A stretch of 64,000 nt of DNA from Sequoia sempervirens (lineage: Eukaryota > Streptophyta > Pinopsida > Cupressales > Cupressaceae), in assembly GCA_007258455.2 (NCBI GenBank), contig VDFB02373365.1, forward strand, positions 225,212,194 to 225,276,193. Direction: 5' to 3'. Shown piece after piece: positions 41,082 to 52,731 of the stretch. Within the stretch, counting starts at the first letter, position 1. Every line of letters begins with the position of its first letter. Under the pieces are notes generated by a model that worked only from the letters and a program-made list of their open reading frames with translations, made no database searches and was not told where the DNA came from. Both the position numbers and the translations under genes were made by a program.

Positions 41082-42072
41082 GGGTGATCCCACAATACTG
41101 GTTTACAATTTTTTTCCAAACTAGAGATTGAACTGATTTTTTCTAACTAAATCTTCATTTTCGGGCACCTATAGCAGCTAAACCGTACGAAATTTGAAGA
41201 TGATGCAAACTAGTGATTTTTAAGATTTTGTTTGCAGATTCTAATTTTTTTTTTTTTCAAAACTTTGGGAATCAAATTGCACTTCTTTTTTCCATCTCCT
41301 TTGAAAACTATTTTTTTTAGTAAACACCATTTAAGGAGTGATGCTCACCATATACAACATAATTTTTTTTTCCATGGAGGTTAAAATTCTATATATTTTT
41401 TAATTTATATTTGTAACTACGATATATATCACTTTCATTTGGTTTCATAGTTTTTTATTTAATATTTTTTCCTTAATCAAGTTTCGAAGTCAAACCAATT
41501 ACAATTCAGACATAGGCGGACCATATACAACATAACTATTTTTGTATGTATCAAAGTCTAATTTTTTCTTTTTTGTTGGATCAAGGACTTCAATATTTAG
41601 TGCACTAATATTTTTCAATTTTTTTTTTATAATATGCTAATTTTCCATATGTGCAGAACAAAGAGCTTGATTTTCGATGAAAAACCTACATTCACAAGAA
41701 ATAAAAAATAAATATAATAATTAAATTAAATTTATTTAAATTATATTTTTGGGAAGCTTATAATAAGGAATACATACTTAGAAAAAAAATAAAATTAAAT
41801 GAATTCATTTAATCCCCCAAAAGATAATTCAAAATAGTTTTTTATCAACATTTTAATGGGGGTAAAGTAGACTTCATTATAGGTATGGTTTAAAACTAAT
41901 AGGGTTCTATCCAAGGGGGTTTGATTTAAGATGGTTTTATCAAACCCTCTTCAATTGGAATCCTTTAAATGGAAATTTTCAAGGCTTAAATAATTATATT
42001 TTCTAAAAATATGCGATTTTAGCAAAAATGAGGATCTTTGAGAAAGTTTAAACCAGTATTGTGGGATCACCC
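41082..42072. mobile_element. TIR element, family 2 (991 bp)
   Basis: The ends are a perfect 24-bp inverted repeat beginning GGGTGATCCCACAATACTGG. TAGA flanks both sides (41078-41081 and 42073-42076). Unit 1 reads ttagttagagaaggatattt with no insert (about 14350-14368), confirming the boundaries. Inside are T-rich and A-rich stretches and no ORF that could be a transposase. Only one copy is in the window. Confidence 0.92.
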
Positions 42073-43285
42073 TAGAGAAGGATATTTGTGACCCCTTATA
42101 CAAGGGGTAATTTGTTGAACTTTCAAAGGTTTTATTTGATTGTTTATTTGCATGTAGTCATGGTAATTTTAAAATTCTAGACAATAATATGTGTGGAGTA
42201 ATTAGAGGTTGCAATAATTAGTGAATAATAATGAGATTTCAATAAGAAGTATTCATTTTTAATGGAAATACATGCTTAAAAAGAGAGAAAATTTAATTCT
42301 TAATAACTTGAAAAGATGAATTTGTTAAATCCATATGATTTTAAATTAAGAAAATAATGAAAATTTTGAGAAGCAAAACTTTATTTCCATGAAAGTCACC
42401 CCCTTCACTAGAGTGATGGAAAAGGAATCTCCAACCTCAAAGAAAGGAATTATGTTAATTGTAGCGCTTATTTATATGAAATTGACCTTAAAAGTGAAAT
42501 AAATATTGGAAAGAGATTATATCCTAAGTACCTAATCATTTGAGCCACTTTAATGAACACTTATACTTAAGTTGGTAGTGTTGGAACTGGCATGAAAATT
42601 CTACTTGCATGAGCATCTAGTATTGATAAGGAAAGTAGAACACAAGCATTTGTTTTATTTTCATAATCTAAAATGTTACCCTTTTAGTTCCTTATAATCT
42701 TAAATTCATGTCATTGTGTTTGGACTTAGAATTATAATGCTTGTATTATATACATTATATTAATTTGGTGTATTTTCAGTAGTTAATATTTAGGTGTTTG
42801 AATTATAAGTTTCTCATATAATAGTTTTAATATGTATATTTGTAGAAGTATTTTGGATAAAATGTAAACTATCCTCATGTAATAAAAAGTTCTATTTATT
42901 ATATATTTTTTCATCTATGTAAGTGCTAAAATGATGTAGGCTTTAACTTTCATGTACATTCTAATCCATCAAAGTGGTATCAAAATATGCAATGAAAAAT
43001 ATGAGATAGGAACAACATTAGAATGGGTAATGCATTATTGTCAGAGTTATCATGTTTTTATATAGGAAAAAATATTTTTAAAAAAGGACAAAAAAGTTAC
43101 AATTTTTTGTTTTGTGTCATAATGAAACTATTGAGTGAATTGAAATATACTTGAGATTTTTTAAGCACACTTTCAATCCCTTTGGTTTGTAGTCGCAATT
43201 CTAGTTTTCTCTACTATAAGTATTTTATGTGCTTCTATTCTATATTTTCATAGGGAATTGAAATATTTGGTGTATTTTTATTTAA

Positions 43286-44072
43286 GAGTATGTGCAGGAT
43301 AATCATGGAAAAAAATGCCCTTAAGTGGCAAAAAATTTAGAAAAATCAGAGTTTGAAAACTTGACATAAAAAATTGAATAAGTTATCTATATTATTTCAA
43401 AAATATGTAAGAATAGAATATGTAGAAAATTGAATGTAGTTTCTAAACTACTAGGTTTATTTTTTATTTTTAAAAAATTCTATTTGGTGAAAATTTTAAA
43501 ATTCAATGGAGTAGTACTTAAATTTCATGGAAAAAATAAGTAGGTGTCTGTCTGACCACCCTAACCACAATAAAATGATAATATTTTTTTATAATATTTT
43601 AGATATAAGTAGAGGACTCATGTCCCAATGTGATACATATTTTTTTGTAATTATTTTCCAATTAAATAAATAATTAAGATTCTTTTATTACAATTGTTAA
43701 AAAATATAAAAACTTGTATGTCTAACCACCTTAACTTGGTCAAAACTTCATGAAATTCATTTTTTTTCTAATTCTATAGAATGTGAAGCATAGACTGTGA
43801 TGCATATTTCAGAATAAAAAAATGTGATACTATATGAAAGCTATAAATGTTTTTCAATCATTATATCAATCAATACTTTAGTCACAATTCAATTAGAAAA
43901 TGAATAATAATTATTTATTAAATTCAAAGTAAAGCATAATTTATATTGGTGGAAAGATGAGAATCTTCTTTAAAAACCCTTTTCATTTCATCAATTTTGG
44001 GTTAAAAAAAGCCGTCAGCCACATATCCATCATATTGCCACTTTTTGGCCCATCATGATCCTGCACATACCC
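43286..44072. mobile_element. TIR element, family 1, copy B (787 bp)
   Basis: This starts GAGTATGTGCAGGATAATCATGG (one base off the GGGT of the family) and ends ...CATGATCCTGCACATACCC. TTAA flanks both sides (43282-43285 and 44073-44076); unit 1 reads tatttttatttagtcttatttt without the insert (about 15570). It aligns end to end with copy C and, reversed, with copy A. Non-coding. Confidence 0.9.
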
Positions 44073-46679
44073 TTAATCTTATTTCAATCCATTAGATTTA
44101 TTGATATTTTTAAGTGGGTGCCAATATTTAAAATAGTACGTAAAATACATTGTTTTTACATTTATTTGCTTTGCTGAAATTGGTGCACCAAATGCAAAAA
44201 AATAATATCCATTTTCCATGTATTAATTGTCTTTTAGTTATCTAGGCCCAAGAGAATGAAGGTAATGAGAAATTGTTGGAAATGCTTGTAACTTGCTAGG
44301 AAAGTGTTTAAAACTATAAATTGTGTTGGATACTAAATTTATACATAGAATGGAATGGAAAACTATATGTTTTGTTAGTGGGAAAAGCATGAGGTTTCAT
44401 TTCTTGACCTATTCTTTGTATTAATGTGCAAAAATAATCTTTATTTATTTATTTGAGAGGTAAAATAAAATCCATCTCATCTATGAGAATTAAATATTTT
44501 ATTATAATCAAGTGATAAGTTAGCTATAATAATGTTTGAAGAATCTAAATAAGTGTTAGGATCAAATATTCTATCTATTTTTTAATGAGATTTTTAAAAA
44601 AAAATATAAGTACAATATTTAGACTTTGATTATTAGGTGGTCTTGGTTGGTAATTATTAGCCAATTCATAGGGGAGGATTTTTTAGTGTTGAAAGTTTGT
44701 TATGCTATTCACCTACAAAGATTTCATGATAATGTTTTTGGTGGAAGAAGTTGATGGACCATGTTCTATGTTCATGTTCACAATTGTTTGGTTGAGGTTA
44801 TGAGAAGGAGATAAAATATGGAAAATGGAGGAGCTCAAGATAGAAACTTCAACTCCACTTATTTATCTCAATAAAATAAAAATAGGAATACAATTTATTT
44901 TGGAAATTATTAAAGTGAAATTTTAATACAATTCTTATTCGATGGACATATAAAATAAAATGCTTCAATATTTTTTAATGAAAATATGTAAAATTATTAG
45001 ATTGTGAACAATTAATTTGAAACAAAGTTAAATAAATATTTTATCAATCAAACTAAAAAATATGTTCTTTTGTAAAAGTGCACTCTTGTCAAAATGAAGG
45101 ATCTCGACAATTCAATCTCCTAACAAATATGTAAAACTAAGAATCAAAATGAAATATCCACACAAGAAAGAACCTTGATATATTTTGAGAATGTTGTAGG
45201 ATGCCATGTGAATATTGAATCACAAATAGGAAAACATTAAAAAAATTTAATATAGAGAAATTTCAAGAGAGTAGCCTTCTAATATAGAATAAAAGATTAG
45301 TTATTGGAAGAAAAATGGTTTCTTTCTTAAAGAGAATAAAATTAGTTTGGATTAGAGAAACATGATTGCTACTAACATGGGATCTAATGATGAAATTATG
45401 TTAGGAAGTCATGAAATTTATTTTCATTCGACAAATAATTTTGGATTATTAAAATGTGTTGGAATGATTCCCTTTCAAATATTTATCTTTTATATTTTCT
45501 ATGGAAACTATCATGGTTAGATTAATGTTAGTACAAGAGAACCAGAGTCTTAAAGTTAGGATTTTAAAAACTATGATTAAAATTGTGAGAGAATGAAGGA
45601 ATAAACAAATAAAAGATCTTAAGATTTTATAAAATTATAGGGTTTAACAAAGTTTTGATTTTTTTTGAATTGGGTGTAAAGATGATGTGATACATAAAAT
45701 GTGACCTAATACTTGCTATGGTAGTGGGCCCTAAAGTAGGTACAACTTATAGCATGGAAGTTATATAATATATTAAATTTCTAAAATTACATAAATTGTG
45801 CTAACTTTGGCAAGCCTGTGTCATTAGGTGTAGAAGCTATGTTAAAGTACATAATTTTTTTTTTCTAAAGTTAAATTGCATAAATTGATAAAGGATATGA
45901 TGCATCTTTGTTGATTTAATTATTTTTACTTTGGCCTAAAATATATATAGTATAAAAGTGTATCATGTAAAACTAAATTATATATGACCTATAAAATAGA
46001 TGTGTTAGGGAAGCACGTCCTACCAAAAAAGTGTTAGTGCATCCAAATTATAGTTGAATAACATGTATACATGTGTTATAACATGTAAAATTAACATAAA
46101 GTAGACATGTAAAGAAAGGAAAATCTACATAGTTGAGAATGAAGCTTAAATATACAAAGATAAGAGAAGTGTGTCCAAGAGAGGATAGGACTAGAAGAGA
46201 GAGAGGTATATGATTCTTAGGCTAGATTAATTTGTCGGTATGAATCCTTTAAAGAAGATGAATCACTTGGGATAATGTGTTAATCTTTCACTAGGAAATT
46301 TTGAAAAAGATGGCTTAGGGACTAAAATATAAGTGTTATGGCTTGGGGGCCAAAGTATTATAATATAGTTACGAGATACAATACAATAATGTGGCTCAAG
46401 GTCCATATGAATGATAATGTAGGGGATATGAGTATAGGGGATATTATCCCTAAAACTAACTTGCATCCCCCACTCAAGAAAACAACCTACACACCCACAT
46501 CATTCAAATTGCTCACAAAAATTATGTTTCATTTCAAAATAGTTATATACAACACACCATAAATCCCCATCACTCTACCATAAAGGAATATAATCTTGAC
46601 TCTTCCATGACCAATAATACTTAGATGAGAGTCATGACTCAGATACACCTTCCTACTATCAAACCCCTCATATTTTAAG

Positions 46680-47170
46680 AACCAACCCCTATGCAAGGTC
46701 ATATGAACAAGATAAATTCTTCTTTTTCTTCTTCACCTCCTTGCACTCCTTGTGAAAATGTTTAGATTTTCTATAGTTCCAAATAATTTCCTTCGACTTT
46801 CTAGAAGACTTAGATCTCCCTGGGTATTTTGATTTTGAATTTTTTTCCTTCTTCTTTCCTTTCTTTTCCAATCTACCATGAACAACAAAGGCCTCTGTTA
46901 GACATATCAAAACATTTTCCTCTCATCTATTTAGAAATTAATGATGCAACCAATTCATCCATATTGAAGGTGGCAGTGGTAATGCCAATTTCCATGACAA
47001 GATGATCTCATGAGTCTTGCAAAGAATATAACAATGTCATTGTATGAGCTTCATCCTCCTTCTTCACACCTATAAAAATCAACTAGAAAATAAGCATGTT
47101 AAAGGAATTTAGGTGATTAGCCATGGATCCCTTCTTCCATCTTCAGAGAATACAACTTCTTTCTTAGGAA
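46680..47170 (-). pseudogene. gag: Ty1/copia gag fragment
   Basis: The minus strand from about 47135 reads MANHLNSFNMLIF, stop, LIFIGVKKEDEAHTMTLLYSL, stop, DHLVMEIGITTATFNMDELVASLISK, the second half of a copia gag UBN2 domain (pattern HxxxFNxLxxxLxxxGxxxxDExxxxxLLxSLPxSY). After a frameshift comes a Lys/Ser-rich basic region (46910 onward) and a ruined zinc knuckle: IIWNYRKSKHFHKECKE, where both first Cys are replaced while His and the last Cys remain. No pol follows, so this is an isolated decayed fragment. It lies right of duplication unit 2 and has no counterpart in unit 1. Confidence 0.75.
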
Positions 47171-47519
47171 TACTTTTTTACTAGGAATTTAGGTTGATAA
47201 ATATCTCCAAGCTTATTTTAAAGGTTCATTCAATTTTAAATGATCATATTTTTATTGATAATCATTCAAATTTCATGGTAAAATACAAGGTTTCCTTTAA
47301 TATTTGTGACACATGACAAACTATTAATATGAAGTATTCTAATGCATATACATTGCCACCTAAATATTTTTGATTAAGGGAGAAAAATAGATTTTGGAGG
47401 GACTCGAAACCCTTTACATCAAAATGTTTCTAATACTACAAATGACATAATAAAAACAACCAATTAACAGCCAAAAAATAGTGAACCAACATACAACAAC
47501 AAAACATAGAATAAAAAAA

Positions 47520-50040
47520 GAGAGGCACTATTTCATATTTTTCAAGGTGTTGGCCACCTTCATTTCTTGTTTGTATTGAAGGTCGATGAGCGACAACTCA
47601 TTTTTTTATTCATCAAATATTTTCTTCATGTTACCCCTAGTCCTTGCACTTGGGCCCTTTTCCTCATCTTTCATTGACTTCGTGCCCTTCTCTTTGGTAA
47701 ATGGACCCTTCACCTGATGCCTAGTATAAATTTGCTCCTCCCTAAGATCACTAAGTTTATCTAAAATAACCTTAAGGGAATCTATAGTATTCTTGATGGA
47801 CGAATGGATAACTTGCAACAACTTCTTGATATCTTCTTCAAGTTCTCTAACCTTACTTTCCACTCCCTAGAGGTGATTTTCACAATCTATCTTGAAATCA
47901 GAGACAAATCCCTCCAAATCAACAAGCCTTTTAGTAAGAAAATTACAGGCCACCCCCTTGGGTTGATTTGTGAAGTTTTCTTTAAGGCTTTTGATCTTAA
48001 TGTTCTCTTTATTAAACTCATTCATAATCCACTTTTCAAGTTTAAAATTGCAAGTGGCCCCATTCCTGGCCATGTCTAAAAGATCCACCATATCTGCATT
48101 TTCTTCATCAAGGTAAGAAAAATAATTAGAGAGGGGATGAAAATTACTTGAGAACTTAATCTTCCCTGATTTATTGCTTACATATTTAGCTACAATATCC
48201 AAGACTCTTTCTTTACCTTTACATGTGACTTCTACCTATTGAGGAAAAATATGCAGCTGGGCATGAGCCTCCTCAATTGCCATGGTAGAAAGACCTTTGC
48301 TTGTAGCACACTCTGTTTCCTTCACCTATTGAGGTAAACCCTAATAATATTCATCCTCTCCAGTCTGAGAGCCACCTAACCACAAAATTTTCTTCTTAGG
48401 CTTCTTTTTAGGAGTGTTATTTTTCTATTCACCTTTCTTTCTCTTTTGTTGAGGTGATTTCAAAGGAGAGGAAGAGATCTCTACCACTTCAGCCCTAGGC
48501 TCCTCATCCATTTTCCACTCCTCATTCATTAGTGCTTGTATCCATTGAAGAGTATTCAACCACCTTAGGCGAGTCCTTAACAACAGGCTCTTTACTCTTA
48601 ACTTCTTTAGTCAGCAAGTTTTCCTTAACATACTCCATGATAAGAAGTGTAAGGCCCTCATGGAGTACAAGGGTATGGGGGTCTATAAGATGAGCATAGA
48701 TAGAAGCCTCTAGAGAGAATAATAGAAAAAATGGAAAAGAAACCAAAATTTTATGTCAAAAGTAATTGAGGAATGTGAAATGATACCCCAAAATTGTAGT
48801 AAAATGCCCATCAATAGTCACATACCTCATTATAACTTCAGCAACTTTAGACCATATGGGTTTAGTTGAAAATATATCATGGCCCTAGAATGTTAGCTTA
48901 ACCAATTTTTCTTTCTTGCCAGCCTTGAAAAATTGATCCATTGCATAATAATTTCCCTTCCTTTCTTTGAAGAACTTCCATCAAGCTATAATTACAAACT
49001 AGTTATTTGTGCTACAATTTCCTCATTGATATGGAAGGGTATGTGCAGGATCATCGTGGAAAAATCAGGCCCTTAAGTAGTGAAAAATTCAGAAAAATCA
49101 GAGTTAGGCAACTTGACATAAAAATTTGAATAAGTTATCTATATTATTTCTAAAACATGTAAGAATAGAATTTGTAGAAAATTGAATGTAGTTTCTAAAC
49201 TACTACGTTTTTTTTTTTTTTAAATCTATTTGATAAAAATTTGAAATTTCAATGTAGTAGTACTTAAATTTTAGGGAAACAATAAGTAGGTGTCCGTCTG
49301 ACCACCCTAACCACAATAAAATGATAATATGTTTTTATAATGTTTTAGATATAAGTAGAGGATAAATGTCCTAATGTGATGCATATTTTTTTGTGATTAT
49401 TTTCTAAGTAAATAATTAATCATGAAATTTTTATTACAACTTTTAAAAAATATAAAAACTCGTATGTCTAACCACCTTAACATGGTCTAAACTTCATGAA
49501 ATTTAATTTTTATTTTTTTAATCCTATACTATGCAAAGCATAGAATGTGATGCATGTTTCAGATTCAAAAAATGTGATACCATTTGAAAGCTATAGATGT
49601 TTTTCAATTAGCCTATCAATCAAGACTTTAGCCTTAATTCAAATAGAAAATGAATAATAATTATTTATTAAATTCAAAGTAAAGAATAATTTATATTGAT
49701 GGAAAGCTAAGAATCTTCTTTAAAAACCATTTTCATTTCATCAATTTTGGGTAACAAGAAAGTCGTCGGCCACATACCCATCATATCGCCACTTTTTGGC
49801 CCATCATGATCCTGCACATGCCCAAAAGACCACACCATTCACCTTTAGACTTCTATTAAACTAGCTTTAGAAAAAAATATTAGAGGCTTCATGATTGAAC
49901 GCATGAAGCCTCTTCATGTAGGGTGTAAGGCCACCCTCTTCTAGGATCTTCCAAACCTTCGGCTTATTCCTCCATTTGTCGCAAGAGATGGGTTCCACCC
50001 TACTTCAGTCGCCCCCCATAGCCTCACCCCAAACTCCTCT
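47520..50040 (-). pseudogene. Decayed transposon-associated protein of unknown function
   Basis: The minus strand gives a long coding sense broken by about ten stops, at least one frameshift and a TIR element. It starts near 50040: KPKVWKILEEGGLTPYMKRLH. After the insertion at 49037-49823 it resumes as NEEIVAQITSL, then FSTKPIWSKVAEVIMRYVTI and LGYHFTFLNYF (before a stop), SFPFFLLFSLEASIYAHL and VLHEGLTLLIMEYVKENL. A Lys-rich linker (SPQQKRKKGE) and a C-terminal part with coiled-coil character (VESKVRELEEDIKKLLQ) follow to about 47520. Similar proteins seem common near plant retroelements, but I cannot name the family. Stops are mostly TAG and TAA where Gln would fit (LPQ-stop-VKET, FPQ-stop-VEVT). 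Confidence 0.6.
49037..49823. mobile_element. TIR element, family 1, copy C (787 bp)
   Basis: This starts GGGTATGTGCAGGATCATCG and ends CATGATCCTGCACATGCCC. It aligns with copy B along its full length (for example cttgacataaaaatttgaataag, accaccctaaccacaataaaatg). The flanks GGAA and AAAA match only in part, so the 4-bp target duplication has decayed or was lost. It sits in the decayed gene at 47520-50040, between GVVF and NEEIV of the reading sense. Confidence 0.87.
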
Positions 50041-50254
50041 ATTCAAATTCCAAAACCTACTATAGTTTCTCTTCTTTAAAATATAGATCCTTCTATTTTT
50101 TAAAATAGCATTGGAAATGGGTATTAAGGTACCCATAAAATGGGAGGAGAGAGGAGGAATCATTACTCCTAGATCATACCCTTCCTAATAATCTATTTTG
50201 GAAATCATATCTTAATAATATCACCACCTTATTGGGTACTAAAATGTCCTCCCC

Positions 50255-50508
50255 ATGACTTGCCACTCATTAGACTTACACCCTCATTAGCAAAACAATC
50301 TGCAAGAGAGTTTCTTTCTCTAAAAACATGAGTAAACCATACTTCTTCAAAAGTTATAGCCATAGAAAATGAATCATAAATAAGATCTTCAATTTTCTAG
50401 CTTAGCTTGCTCAATCCCTATAAGCATCTAATAATGTTGAGGAAGTCTCTCTCGACACACACTCTTTTATAACCCTTATTAAAGGCTATCTTAATACCAA
50501 TGTACATG
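50255..50508 (-). pseudogene. RNase H-like fragment (non-LTR retroelement or RVT_3 type)
   Basis: One minus-strand frame reads MYIGIKIAFNKGYKRVCVER, then DFLNIIRCL, stop, GLSKLS, stop, KIEDLIYDSF, then VWFTHVFRERNSLADCFANEG. This is the second half of a plant RNase H-like (RVT_3) domain: a helix with A..G.....G, the V-E-x-D strand with an acidic residue, and the closing HVxRExNxxADxLA motif with its catalytic-region Asp. Such domains end many plant L1-type LINEs and also occur alone. Both stops are TAG. No reverse transcriptase is readable upstream. Confidence 0.75.
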
Positions 50509-50529
50509 TTGCTTTAGATTTTGTGTGAT

Positions 50530-52731
50530 GCCACCCTTGAAATAGTTGTGTAGATACAAATAATAATTGTTCACACACCAAAAATATTTGCTTAAATGAG
50601 CACCTTATTTTATAAATATCACACTTATAATTTATAGTTATGATATTTTATATGATTTTTTTTCACTTGTTAATGAATGTATATGTGTTTTTTTAATATA
50701 GCATTAAGAGGTTTCCATGTGTACATGTATGATTCCATCTTGACCAAAATTTAATTATTTTTTAATTTACATGTGAACTAATTATGGATAATATGTTACT
50801 GTAGTGTACGAAAAAGTATCCCTTTTTCACACTTTATTTGGAAATAATTAATAACTAAATGAGCCTAATGGTGCCTTAATTTAGTGTTGTAATATGTTTT
50901 TCATATTCACATTAATTTTAGGGCCCTTTTAGATTAAATGGACTTAATTGTGCCTTATTTTTTATGTTGTAAGGTGCACCTTTACACTTTCATATTAATT
51001 TAGGGCTTTATTAATTGATTGACATTAATTTTATTTTAATTGGACCCTTTAATTCAAATCCAAGCCTAATTAAATGTAATTTATGAGGGATAAAACTTGA
51101 CATTCATAAATGCCATTACACAACACTTAATTATGGAAGATGTGTGTCCTAGGTTGGTGACCTAGGACCCATTTCCCATAGGATGAATGGGTCCTCACTT
51201 AGTCCTAGGACCCTTATTGTGCATGATATTTCACCTTTTCTGATGTGTGTCCTATTGATGGTCAATGTAACACAACAATGTTAAAACAAAATATTTCTAC
51301 CCTATTTCTCCTGAAAATGATAAATAACTTAAAGCTACCTATCATCCAAGGTCTTTGTAGTTGGTTCTCAACTATGTTGATGTTGTTTAGTGGCCTATGA
51401 AACTGTAATGTTCAAGGTACTTGCTGGTAAAGGGATACAAATTGCATAGTAAAAATTAATCTAACATTTGGGGGGTGTAAATAAACATGAAGATAGAACA
51501 AAGCTTAGGAAAAAAAAGCATAAACATAGATTTCCTTCAATTTAGACATATAAACTTCATAATGAGCATTTATTTAAAACAACTAAAACCACAAAATGAT
51601 ACAATCCACAAAATACTCTATACCATTTGTGGATGTGAAAATCTGCATTTTGGTTAAAATCCTAACACAAAAAGCATGATTAGTAATTTAAAACAAAGCC
51701 AATAATCAACATCCCTATGAAATAAATCAACATGCTTCATGATGCAATCAAGAAAACAAATGATTAGATAAAGTAATTGAAAGAATACAATAAAACATGA
51801 AGTAAATTGAATATCTCATAGTGGATTCGTGCTTCTATGGAAATAAGCCCTTTCCCAATCCTTTGCTATGCTAAATGATGCAATGTTTTGAGATGGAGTG
51901 GATGGAAAAAAATAGTTCTCAATTGAAGAGAGTGACTTTTCATGAAGATTGTGTATCAAGTTGTGGAGATGAAAATGTTAAGATTGTGGAGGATTTGATG
52001 ATGAATGAAGCCTTCCATTTATAGAATATTTTGATGAGAGAAATAGCCAAATGAATGAATGTGGGACAAAGATTTAGCCAATGAGATGAGGCCACTTGTC
52101 AACTTGTGATAGGCTTGAGGATTGAGCACATTTTGGTCAATGTGCCAAAGAGAGGGAGATTCAAATTTGAATTTGAGAGTTAAATGCTAAGTTTGACTTG
52201 TGCAAGAGACATGTAAGAGCTCTCATAAATGCTTTGTTGGATGTACAGGTCCACTTGTTTTTGAATTAAAACTTGAGGGAATATTCCTCAAAGATGCCAT
52301 GTTGATGGAAAATGATGAATTTATAAATGAATTAAAATGCTTTATTGGTGCAAGTGGAAAAAGCTAGAGGATGTGATGGGTAATTAGATTAGGTTAATTA
52401 GGATTAGATTAGTTTAGATGATGATTAAGATGCTTTGACTCAATTGACTTGAATATTTTGATTTATTTAAATCAAGAGGGAGAAATATGACTTTTGAGAT
52501 TTAATTAAATAAAGTCTTGATTTATTTAATCAAAGAGGGCATGATAGGCTTAAATTAAATAAAGTTAATTTATTCAATTTAAGTGGATAATCCTTAGAGA
52601 TGAAATGAACTTGATTTTCCTAATGAATGGATTTAATGAATTTGATTTATTTAATGAGCGGATGAATGTGAACTTGGTTTACTTGATGAATGGACTTAAT
52701 TAAATGCATGATGCTAATTTTCCATGTCTAC
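50530..52731. other. AT-rich DNA without a visible gene
   Basis: I see no coding region. The part from about 52380 to 52731 is made of recurring gatttaattaaataaag and gaatggatttaatgaa-type words, a diffuse low-complexity repeat. Confidence 0.55.

Larger units (their letters stand above)
40015..46446 (+). repeat. Unit 2 of the ancient duplication, interrupted by TIR elements
   Basis: This continues the paralogy begun at 28233-28341: gttcaaagagtataacttaattg at 40075, catgaaagtcaccccc near 42385, tgagccacttta near 42540 and gtgggccctaaa near 45725 all pair with 14130-18300 in order. Identity looks roughly 80-85%. Compared with unit 1 it lacks the SINE and has three insertions (40125-40909, 41082-42072, 43286-44072). 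No gene is visible between them. Confidence 0.85.
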
